Source: Anaerolineae bacterium (GTDB lineage Bacteria > Chloroflexota > Anaerolineae > Aggregatilineales > Aggregatilineaceae). Taken from it: 5,210 nt of DNA. The notes beneath the pieces were generated by a model that had not been told where the DNA came from, ran no database searches, and was given only the letters and a program-made list of their open reading frames with translations. The translations under genes were made by a program, and so were the position numbers. The stretch covers positions 1 to 5,210 of the forward strand of contig JAFGJA010000645.1 in the NCBI GenBank assembly GCA_016929355.1. The letters are read 5' to 3'. This document shows, one piece after another, positions 1-4,941 of the stretch (position 1 is the stretch's first letter; each line of letters begins with the position of its first letter).

Positions 1-443
1 AAACCGTCAGCATCTAACGGGAAAAAGGTGACGCTGAAACCCGCCGGGGAAGTCGTCGTCACGGCCATACCGCGCCCATCGGTGCTGAAACGGAGCGGCA
101 AACGGTTGTAGTTATCCAGCGTGGGAGTTGCCAATTCGGGATCGCCGCCCGCAAACGGGACGCGCAGCCAATGGCCGATCTCGTTACCCGATTCGTCCTC
201 GAAATAAAACACGTAGCGGCCATCCGGTGAGATAAACCCGAACAGCGTGCCCTCGTCCGAAAGAGTCACCTGGCGCGTGCTGTTATTGACCGTATCCCAG
301 GCGTAAAGCTGGAAAATCCCCGATTCGTTGCTGGCGAGGATACCGCGCTGCGGATTGGCGGCGGCGTGCTGCGTCCAATCGACGGACGGCGCGCGAAAGC
401 GTTGTATCCAGGCGGGGGTTTCAGTGGAACGTGAGGAAGTCAT
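1..443 (-). CDS. S9 (prolyl oligopeptidase-like) peptidase, N-terminal beta-propeller part, cut by the window edge
   Basis: The minus-strand frame is open from an ATG at 443 to the window edge, giving 147 codons. The protein begins MTSSRSTETPAWIQRF and then shows beta-propeller/PD40 (TolB-like) blades. One is near residues 34-62 (GILASNESGIFQLYAWD), a clear one is at 70-100 with the hallmark SPDGRYVFYFED, and a third is at 118-146 (RFSTDGRGMAV). This arrangement is typical of the N-terminal propeller of S9 family peptidases such as acylaminoacyl or dipeptidyl peptidases, where the propeller gates a C-terminal alpha/beta-hydrolase. That catalytic domain would lie outside the window, so peptidase activity is inferred and a stand-alone PD40 protein is possible. 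There is no signal peptide, so a cytoplasmic location is likely. The start is supported by AGGA at 453-456, 9 nt upstream. The gene lies 79 bp downstream of the membrane gene ending at 523 and may be co-transcribed with it. Confidence 0.72.
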   Translation of the reverse strand, partial: MTSSRSTETPAWIQRFRAPSVDWTQHAAANPQRGILASNESGIFQLYAWDTVNNSTRQVTLSDEGTLFGFISPDGRYVFYFEDESGNEIGHWLRVPFAGGDPELATPTLDNYNRLPLRFSTDGRGMAVTTTSPAGFSVTFFPLDADG

Positions 444-452
444 CAAATCGTG

Positions 453-456
453 TCCT
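453..456 (-). promoter_or_regulatory. Shine-Dalgarno for the S9 peptidase-like gene
   Basis: On the minus strand AAAGGA precedes the ATG at 443. The AGGA core is followed by 9 nt before the start codon, which supports this start for a gene whose 3' part is not visible. Confidence 0.5.
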
Positions 457-522
457 TTGCATGTATGACCAATAATGGGCTAACTATAGCGCCATTGGAA
501 AGCAAAGGCGATCTGATGCGCA

Positions 523-1377
523 CTAGCGATCCCACCGATCCGCCGTTGTCCACACCACATTGAGAACCAGCAGGTACGGGGCCACCACCACCAGCACCAG
601 CAGGATAAGCGCATACACCACCACGCCGATCAGGTCCGCATCATTAAAGGCAAACGAGGCCAACGTCGTACACATACATTGACCAAAAACCGTCATCAGC
701 ACGGAGAACGGAGCCACCGCGATAGCCATTTCGGTGCGGCGGCTCAACAGCGCGCTCCGCACACCAACCGCCGCACCCAGCAGCGTCAAGCCCCAGACCG
801 CCAGCAGCAAACCCAGCGCCAACAGCGTCGGCATGATGATCTCGGATGCGGAAGGCGCGGCATAATTCTGGCCCCCATAATAGCCTCTAAAGCGGTTTTG
901 ATATTGCAGCTCAAACACCATGCGCCAGTGAAACACTTTGATGACCAGCAAGGGCATGATCCCCACCAACCCGATCAACGCATAACGCAGCCCGTGCAGC
1001 GCCTCGAAGATCAGCGCCCACACCACATCCTCGTTGCACAAAGTCGTGATCTGCACCAGTTCGAAGCGTTCCGGCACAATCGCGCGGCGGGTGTTCAGCG
1101 CCGCCGAAAACGCTACCCCAAAGGGAGTCGCCACCACAAACACCCAACCAAACACGACCAGTATCCACTCCAGATCGGCTAAATTATCCGTAGTCGTGTG
1201 CATGATCTGCCACGTACTGAGCGCGAGTCCCGCCAGGCCGATCCCGAACGCCAACCACAACGCAGATCGCAGCGAGAGGCGGGTTTCACGCTGTAACGTC
1301 AGCCGGATCAACGGATTCGCGCGCGGTCCCCAGCGATCAAAGCGGGTCAGGCGATCAATGTACGTGAACAACTTCAT
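523..1377 (-). CDS. Six-helix integral membrane protein, ABC-2 permease-like, paralogue of the next gene upstream
   Basis: This is a 284-residue hydrophobic protein that I cannot assign to a named family. Likely membrane helices are near residues 38-58, 71-93, 131-149, 181-206, 217-243 and 249-276. A short amphipathic N-terminus carries FDRWG (13-17), NPL (21-23) and RET (30-32), all repeated in the neighbour encoded at 1632-2498. Between helices 2 and 3 is a cytoplasmic-looking segment (97-127, RR..PERFEL...L.NE) that resembles the 'E.GT.ELLL.TPLSR.EI..GK' coupling segment of ABC-2 type permeases, though degenerate here. An ABC-exporter-permease relative is therefore an inference. No ATPase gene is adjacent in the window. 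I chose the ATG at 1377 because it aligns with the paralogue's start and has AGGA about 10 nt upstream. A TTG at 1398 is an in-frame alternative adding seven residues. The stop is TAG at 523. A 155-bp MITE-like element lies just upstream. Confidence 0.8.
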   Translation of the reverse strand: MKLFTYIDRLTRFDRWGPRANPLIRLTLQRETRLSLRSALWLAFGIGLAGLALSTWQIMHTTTDNLADLEWILVVFGWVFVVATPFGVAFSAALNTRRAIVPERFELVQITTLCNEDVVWALIFEALHGLRYALIGLVGIMPLLVIKVFHWRMVFELQYQNRFRGYYGGQNYAAPSASEIIMPTLLALGLLLAVWGLTLLGAAVGVRSALLSRRTEMAIAVAPFSVLMTVFGQCMCTTLASFAFNDADLIGVVVYALILLVLVVVAPYLLVLNVVWTTADRWDR

Positions 1378-1442
1378 TAGGTACATATCCTGTAACAACC
1401 AATAATCAAAAGTGGTGAGTCATGCGCAAAGATTTTACTAAA

Positions 1443-1448
1443 AACTTA
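1443..1448. repeat. Left copy of a 6-bp direct repeat (candidate target site duplication)
   Basis: AACTTA directly abuts the left terminal inverted repeat of the element at 1449-1603. The same six bases abut its right end at 1604-1609, as a target duplication would. A following C on both sides makes a 7-bp duplication sharing one base with the element equally possible. Confidence 0.55.
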
Positions 1449-1487
1449 CTCTATCTTTGCAGTTTTCCCAATTACCCCCATCCCCAA

Positions 1488-1513
1488 CCCTTCCCCCGCA
1501 GGCAGGGGAAGGG
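1488..1513. repeat. Hairpin-forming GC-rich palindrome, left of the MITE-like interior
   Basis: CCCTTCCCC (1488-1496) pairs perfectly with GGGGAAGGG (1505-1513), giving a 9-bp stem with an 8-nt loop. No T-run follows directly on either strand, so an intrinsic terminator is unlikely. This style of 'CCCCAACCCTTCCCCCGC' palindrome is, from general memory, common between genes in Chloroflexota and some cyanobacteria. Confidence 0.7.
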
Positions 1514-1533
1514 AGAAAAGCAGGTTTTTGAAG

Positions 1534-1557
1534 TCCCTCCCTGCTTGCGGGGAGGGA
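1534..1557. repeat. Hairpin-forming GC-rich palindrome, right of the MITE-like interior
   Basis: TCCCTCCC (1534-1541) pairs with GGGAGGGA (1550-1557), giving an 8-bp stem with an 8-nt loop. On the minus strand this block resembles the left palindrome with flanks (ACCCCACCCTAAATCCCTCC against ACCCCCATCCCCAACCCTTC), so the two can also pair with each other into one long cruciform. Confidence 0.7.
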
Positions 1558-1603
1558 TTTAGGGTGGGGTCAATAAATGACACAAAAAAGTGCGAAGATA
1601 GAG

Positions 1604-1609
1604 AACTTA
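1604..1609. repeat. Right copy of the 6-bp direct repeat (candidate target site duplication)
   Basis: AACTTA here matches 1443-1448 exactly and abuts the right terminal inverted repeat. It is the second half of the proposed duplication. Confidence 0.55.
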
Positions 1610-1631
1610 CAACTCAAGCAAAATTGCGCCC

Positions 1632-2498
1632 TCACTCACTGACCGATAACCGCCGCCGCCAGCGCAGCGCAATATAATACACACTATGGCGCAGCAGTTC
1701 ATACGGCACAATCAAAATCATCCCCGCGAGCGCCACAATATAGGCCAGGGCGCAAAGCACCGCCGTATTGCCGAACATAAAACCCAGAAAAAAACTGAAC
1801 ACGCAGAGATTAATCACGATCACCAGGATAGCCAGGGGCGCAGCGCATAAGGCCACACTGGGATGCTCACATTCCAGCGCCAGACCAACACCCACCGCAA
1901 TCCCCAATAAGTTAATGCCCCATAACGCAATCACCAGCAGCAGCGCAGTCAGCGTTGGCCCCACCACCGCCCAGTAATCCGGGGTGTAGTACACCGTCCC
2001 ACGCTGCGCCGAATACAGACTCATACTCTCGATGATACGCCAGCGAAACACCGGCAGCACAACAACCGGCATGAACCCAATCAAGCCTAACAGCACATGC
2101 CGCAGCCGGTAAATCATGGTCATGATCAGCCCCAGAATGATCGTTTCATTCGAGAGCGGCATGAGAATCATCAACTCAAAGCGCCGCTCGGTGATCAAAC
2201 GCCGGATGGTGATCACGGTCAGGATCGCGATCATGACCGGCAGCAGCATATAACTGCCCCACCCGGCGAGCAGCAGCAATGTTTCCAGGGGCGCGAGTTC
2301 AGCCCGTGTGGATAACAAAATATGGCGCGTGAGTAAGATCGTGTTCAGCAGCCCCAGGCCAAACACCAGCCACAACACCACCCGCAGCGCACTTAACGTT
2401 TCGCGCCGCAGGATGGGCTGAAGCAAGGGATTCGTCTCGAATCCCCAGCGATCAAAGCCGATTAATGCATCAACGCGCGTAACAAGCGCCTGGAACAC
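1632..2498 (-). CDS. Six-helix integral membrane protein, ABC-2 permease-like, paralogue of the next gene downstream
   Basis: This is a 288-residue protein starting from GTG at 2498. Predicted helices are near 39-58, 73-98, 134-150, 179-205, 215-243 and 245-266, in the same order as the protein at 523-1377. By eye the two share roughly 35-40% identity over the first 160 residues, including FDRWG (15-19), NPL, RET, RRFEL, NE, GL.G.MP and VF.WR. The loop at 104-123 (RRFELMILMPLSNETIILG) is closer to the ABC-2 permease coupling segment than the one in the paralogue. Membrane export or a membrane scaffold role is inferred and the substrate is unknown. The frame is open back to a GTG at 2594, but that stretch is translated repeat DNA with no counterpart in the paralogue. 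The GTG at 2498 has AGGTG 5 nt upstream and gives an N-terminus of matching length. The C-terminus is basic (RWRRRL), as expected on the cytoplasmic side. Confidence 0.8.
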   Translation of the reverse strand: MFQALVTRVDALIGFDRWGFETNPLLQPILRRETLSALRVVLWLVFGLGLLNTILLTRHILLSTRAELAPLETLLLLAGWGSYMLLPVMIAILTVITIRRLITERRFELMILMPLSNETIILGLIMTMIYRLRHVLLGLIGFMPVVVLPVFRWRIIESMSLYSAQRGTVYYTPDYWAVVGPTLTALLLVIALWGINLLGIAVGVGLALECEHPSVALCAAPLAILVIVINLCVFSFFLGFMFGNTAVLCALAYIVALAGMILIVPYELLRHSVYYIALRWRRRLSVSE

Positions 2499-2503
2499 GG
2501 TTA

Positions 2504-2508
2504 CACCT
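2504..2508 (-). promoter_or_regulatory. Shine-Dalgarno deciding the GTG start at 2498
   Basis: On the minus strand AGGTG lies 5 nt before the GTG at 2498. It sits outside the palindromic repeat at 2526-2610, so the translation signal is independent of the repeat. This argues against the upstream GTG at 2594, which lies inside the repeat. Confidence 0.45.
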
Positions 2509-2525
2509 AAATTGAAAAAGTTTTT

Positions 2526-2610
2526 GTAGGGGAGCACCAATGTGTGCTCCCAGTCTGCGCCAAACACAGTGAACAGTCCCCAACGGGCGGACACGTTGGT
2601 CCGACCCTAC
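2526..2610. repeat. BIME/REP-like pair of inverted GTAGGG palindromes
   Basis: The left unit begins GTAGGGG at 2526 and contains an 8-bp stem, GGGAGCAC... no loop interruption: 2530-2537 pairs with 2544-2551 around a 6-nt loop. The right unit ends CCCTAC at 2605-2610 and contains CGGAC (2588-2592) pairing with GTCCG (2599-2603), also with a 6-nt loop, extended by GGG/CCC past a bulge. Read on the minus strand the right unit (GTAGGGTCGGACCAACGTGT) aligns with the left unit (GTAGGGGAGCACCAATGTGT), so the two are inverted copies about 30 bp apart. This matches the layout of REP pairs (BIMEs). The GTAGGG end gives the aldolase its TAG stop at 2607-2609. Relatives with 'GTAGGGGCG' palindromes are, from memory, frequent in Chloroflexota genomes. 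Confidence 0.7.
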
Positions 2611-3296
2611 GCCGGATCAACAGCCCCCATCGCCCGCGCCGCCGCTTCGAAATCCGCCGCCGCCTGCGCCGTGAGCGGATCACCAAACAGCGCTTCAACA
2701 ATGGCCGGGGCCAGCGTGAAGACGTTCACGCCATGCTGCGCAAGCGCGACCACATCTTCGACCCGGCGCAGACTCGCCACCAACAGCTTGAGCGGAATCC
2801 CCAAATTTTGCGTCATGCGGTACATAGTCAGGATTTCGGCCTGACCATCGCGCCCGGCTTCGTTCATACGGCCCAGATAGGGCGCGGCATAATCTGCCCC
2901 CAACGCCAGCGCCGTGAGCGTCTGATAGGCCGCATAGACGCCGGTCAAGGTGACGCTGATCCCGTCCGCGATCAAACGCTGCGCGCACAAACTCCCCTCG
3001 CGCGTGATCGGCACTTTGACCGACACCCGATCATCCACCGCCGCCAACTGCCGCCCAATCGCGGTCATCGTGGCAGCATCCGTACCCCACACCTGCAAGT
3101 GAATACGCTGCGCACCAAGCGCAAACGCGGTATTCGCCAGCCGCGTTAACGTGGTCAGATCACAGGGCACATTCGCGCGCTGCAATAACAAGGGATTGGT
3201 CGTCACGCCATAAAAGAGTCCGGCGGGCAGCCATTCCTGCCAGACCGAGACATCTGCCGAATCCACATACAATTCCATCCGATCAAACGTTCTCAT
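2607..3296 (-). CDS. fsa: Fructose-6-phosphate aldolase / transaldolase-like protein (FSA/TalC type)
   Basis: This is a 229-residue class I aldolase of the small transaldolase family, which has a TIM barrel and a Schiff-base lysine. Aligned by eye with E. coli FSA (220 aa), the active-site set appears intact: D12 in LYVDSAD, T32 and N34 in GVTTNP, Q68 in HLQVWG, K94 in SVKVPIT (the catalytic lysine), T118 in TLTGVY, A138 and Y140 in AAPYLGR, and S175 in LLVASLR. Gln at 68 and Tyr at 140 are the FSA-type choices, where classical transaldolase B has Glu and Phe. Reversible cleavage of fructose 6-phosphate to dihydroxyacetone and glyceraldehyde 3-phosphate is therefore the best call, with transaldolase activity as the alternative. 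The enzyme is cytoplasmic and probably oligomeric, as is known for the family. The ATG at 3296 has GAGG 7 nt upstream. An internal ATG at 3278 matches the E. coli start and cannot be excluded. The kinase gene ends only 27 bp upstream. The stop codon lies in a palindromic repeat. Confidence 0.88.
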   Translation of the reverse strand: MRTFDRMELYVDSADVSVWQEWLPAGLFYGVTTNPLLLQRANVPCDLTTLTRLANTAFALGAQRIHLQVWGTDAATMTAIGRQLAAVDDRVSVKVPITREGSLCAQRLIADGISVTLTGVYAAYQTLTALALGADYAAPYLGRMNEAGRDGQAEILTMYRMTQNLGIPLKLLVASLRRVEDVVALAQHGVNVFTLAPAIVEALFGDPLTAQAAADFEAAARAMGAVDPA

Positions 3297-3303
3297 ACAT
3301 CAT

Positions 3304-3307
3304 CCTC
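3304..3307 (-). promoter_or_regulatory. Shine-Dalgarno for the aldolase
   Basis: On the minus strand AACGAGG is followed by 7 nt and then the ATG at 3296. This favours 3296 over the internal ATG at 3278, although the latter aligns with the usual N-terminus of the family. Confidence 0.55.
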
Positions 3308-3323
3308 GTTACATTGGCTTAAA

Positions 3324-4856
3324 TTAGAGTCCCGCCAGCAGATCGTACACCGGCACTAATGCCTGATACGCCGCTTCAAAGACCGGGTACAGTGTATCAT
3401 AAACCGCCACCGCCGCCGGATTCGGTTCGATTTCCAGATCAACGCGATTCATTTGCTCGATCAGGTCGAAATCGGGATACAAGCCGACGCCGACACCACC
3501 CGCCAGCGCCGCGCCCATTGAGGTCGCTTCTTCGAGAATCGCCAGGCGCCGCACCGGAATCCCGTAGATGTCCGCCATGATCTGATTCCACAGCCGCCCG
3601 CGCGCGCCGCCGCCGATCAGCCGCATCGCGTCGATCTGCGCGCCTTGCGCCGTGAATGCATCCCGGATCACGCGCAGGTTAAATGTGATCCCTTCCAACA
3701 CCGCCCGCAGCATATCCGCGCGCGTATGCCGGATCGTCAGGCCGATGAACGCCCCGCGCGCCTTCGGATTCCAGCGCGGACTGCGTTCGCCCATCAGGTA
3801 CGGCAGATAGAGCAAGCCATTCGCCCCCGGCGGTGATTGGTCCGCTTGCAGATTCATCAACTCGTAGGGGCTGATCTGCAAATCGGCTGCCGCGCGCATC
3901 TCAAGCGGAGCCAATTGATCGCGCGCCCATTGGTACGACGCGCCCGCCGCCTGCATCGTGCCCGCCGGCATAACCACGCCCGGCACGAGATGCCCAAACG
4001 TAAACGTGCGCTGATCGGGATCGTAAATCGGGGACTCGCTCGCCATCGCAATCCACGACGACGATCCTACATAGTTATACGCGCTATCGGCCCGGACTAC
4101 CCCCGCACCCACTGCCGCACATGCCCCATCCCCGCCGCCGATCACAACCGGCGTCCCCGCCGCTACGCCGATCTCTGCCGCCACCGCCGCGCGCACTTCG
4201 CCCACCACATCAGTCGCGTAATGCACATCAGGCAGTTTTGCGAGATCGATCCCCGCCGCAGTGAGGATCGGCCCCGACCATGCGCCGCGCTCCAGATCAT
4301 AGAGGTTCATGCCGGAGGCGTCGGAAATGTCAGTGGCAAATTCCCCGGTCAGGCGCGCGACAATAAAATCCTTCGCGTGGACAAATTTATGGGTCGCGTC
4401 AAAAATCTCCGGTTGGTGATCGCGCAACCAGAGCATTTTCGCCAGCGAATACGACGCGCTCAAGCGATGCCCGGTGATGCGATACACATCATCCGGCGCG
4501 ATCTGTTCCGCGATCCAATCGGCTTGTGGCGTGGCGCGTTGGTCCGCCCAGATGATCGCATTCCGCAGGGGATTCGCGTTCGCATCAAGCGGCACACAGC
4601 CCATCATCTGCCCGCTAAACACAATACACGCGATCTCATCCGCGCCCACTTTCGACTCGCGCAATAACTGCTGCGTGGACCCGCACACCGCCGCCCACCA
4701 ATCATCGGGATTCTGTTCGGCCCAGTTGGGATAAGCGTATTCCGTGTTATACCCATAAAATGCGCTGCCGGTTAATGTCCCCCCGGCATCATAGAGCGTG
4801 GCCTTGTTGCCCGTCGTGCCGAGATCGTGCGCCAATATAAAATGTTTTATACTCAT
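3324..4856 (-). CDS. xylB: FGGY-family sugar kinase, probable xylulokinase
   Basis: This 510-residue protein has the length of xylulokinases and both FGGY lobes. The N-terminal phosphate loop is HDLGTTGNK (10-18). GQMMG (82-86) and WADQR (103-107) form part of the sugar site. An FGGY signature-1 match lies at 135-147 (SYSLAKMLWLRDH). GGGDGACAAVGAG starts at 240 with the predicted catalytic base D243, and a glycine-rich ATP-binding segment (GGGARGRLWNQI) starts at 415. The expected reaction is ATP-dependent phosphorylation of D-xylulose to xylulose 5-phosphate in the cytoplasm. E. coli XylB has GQMHG where this protein has GQMMG, so another ketose or polyol is possible. The ATG at 4856 is preferred because the protein then starts just before the phosphate loop. 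The frame stays open to a TTG at 4919, but those codons read through the divergent promoter region. A weak GTGAGA lies 8 nt upstream. The aldolase gene follows after 27 bp, implying joint transcription. Confidence 0.83.
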   Translation of the reverse strand: MSIKHFILAHDLGTTGNKATLYDAGGTLTGSAFYGYNTEYAYPNWAEQNPDDWWAAVCGSTQQLLRESKVGADEIACIVFSGQMMGCVPLDANANPLRNAIIWADQRATPQADWIAEQIAPDDVYRITGHRLSASYSLAKMLWLRDHQPEIFDATHKFVHAKDFIVARLTGEFATDISDASGMNLYDLERGAWSGPILTAAGIDLAKLPDVHYATDVVGEVRAAVAAEIGVAAGTPVVIGGGDGACAAVGAGVVRADSAYNYVGSSSWIAMASESPIYDPDQRTFTFGHLVPGVVMPAGTMQAAGASYQWARDQLAPLEMRAAADLQISPYELMNLQADQSPPGANGLLYLPYLMGERSPRWNPKARGAFIGLTIRHTRADMLRAVLEGITFNLRVIRDAFTAQGAQIDAMRLIGGGARGRLWNQIMADIYGIPVRRLAILEEATSMGAALAGGVGVGLYPDFDLIEQMNRVDLEIEPNPAAVAVYDTLYPVFEAAYQALVPVYDLLAGL

Positions 4857-4900
4857 AAAATTTATCTCACTTGAATTTAGTCTTGAACGCCGCCCCCTAG

Positions 4901-4906
4901 TATAAT
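4901..4906 (+). promoter_or_regulatory. -10 box (TATAAT) of the cytochrome c gene promoter
   Basis: A perfect TATAAT lies 35 bp upstream of the cytochrome ATG, inside the 85-bp divergent gap. No good -35 box sits at 16-18 bp: TTGAAC at 4883-4888 is only 12 bp away and TTGAAT at 4871-4876 is 24 bp away. The promoter may therefore rely on an activator or another sigma factor. The core GTATAATAC is nearly symmetric, so it could also serve the kinase on the other strand. Confidence 0.5.
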
Positions 4907-4909
4907 ACG

Positions 4910-4927
4910 GATCGGACAATCCCGATC
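4910..4927. promoter_or_regulatory. Inverted repeat GATCGG-6-CCGATC, candidate operator or 5' UTR hairpin
   Basis: GATCGG (4910-4915) and CCGATC (4922-4927) form a perfect 6-bp inverted repeat around ACAATC. It lies just after the TATAAT box, overlapping the expected transcription start, and ends directly before the AGGAGG. This position suits a repressor site for the divergent genes or an mRNA hairpin next to the ribosome binding site. No known regulator is recognised. Confidence 0.4.
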
Positions 4928-4933
4928 AGGAGG
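4928..4933 (+). promoter_or_regulatory. Strong Shine-Dalgarno for the cytochrome c gene
   Basis: AGGAGG is followed by 8 nt and the ATG at 4942. This near-ideal site indicates efficient translation and fixes the start of a gene whose 3' end is outside the window. Confidence 0.75.
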
Positions 4934-4941
4934 AAATTTTG

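Larger units (their letters stand above)
1449..1603. mobile_element. MITE-like non-coding element with terminal inverted repeats and internal hairpins
   Basis: The left end (1449-1461) reads CTCTATCTTTGCA. The right end (1591-1603), read on the minus strand, is CTCTATCTTCGCA, a 12/13 match, and both arms continue inward with a T-run. The six bases AACTTA flank the element on both sides. The interior holds two GC-rich palindromes, at 1488-1513 and 1534-1557, within larger arms (about 1474-1514 and 1534-1570) that are imperfect inverted repeats of each other. The element has no open reading frame of note, so any movement would need a transposase supplied elsewhere. Removing the element plus one duplication would leave about 90 bp between the two membrane genes, a normal gap. 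Terminal repeats, duplication and non-coding interior together are the classic MITE picture, but the transposase family cannot be named from the sequence. Confidence 0.65.

Noticed and set aside
444..522. Possible promoter before the S9 peptidase-like gene (TATAGT on the minus strand)
   Set aside because: No acceptable -35 box is found at normal spacing, so I did not list it.
679..1182. Plus-strand open frame of 167 codons antisense to the membrane gene
   Set aside because: Its product is a low-complexity Gln/Arg/His-rich sequence, as expected from the reverse complement of a hydrophobic membrane-protein gene, and the minus-strand gene is supported by its paralogue.
1402..1429. Possible promoter for the downstream membrane gene on the minus strand (TTGCGC, 16-bp spacer, GATTAT)
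   Set aside because: Both boxes deviate from consensus and such matches are common by chance. Read-through from the upstream gene is an adequate explanation.
1488..1557. GC-rich hairpins as an intrinsic terminator between the two membrane genes
   Set aside because: Neither stem is followed directly by a T-run on the minus strand, and the hairpins sit inside an element with its own terminal repeats. A modest effect on read-through is still possible.
1474..1570. CRISPR-like repeat
   Set aside because: The two similar blocks are inverted, imperfect and only two in number, with no regular spacers.
3865..3872. Further GTAGGGG match inside the kinase gene as another copy of the palindromic repeat
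   Set aside because: Only the short GTAGGGG string matches. There is no adjoining palindrome and the reading frame through it is conserved kinase sequence.
3837..4667. Plus-strand open frame of 276 codons antisense to the sugar kinase
   Set aside because: It is Arg/His/Pro-rich with no recognisable motif and lies wholly opposite a kinase with clear conserved motifs. It is a by-product of codon bias.
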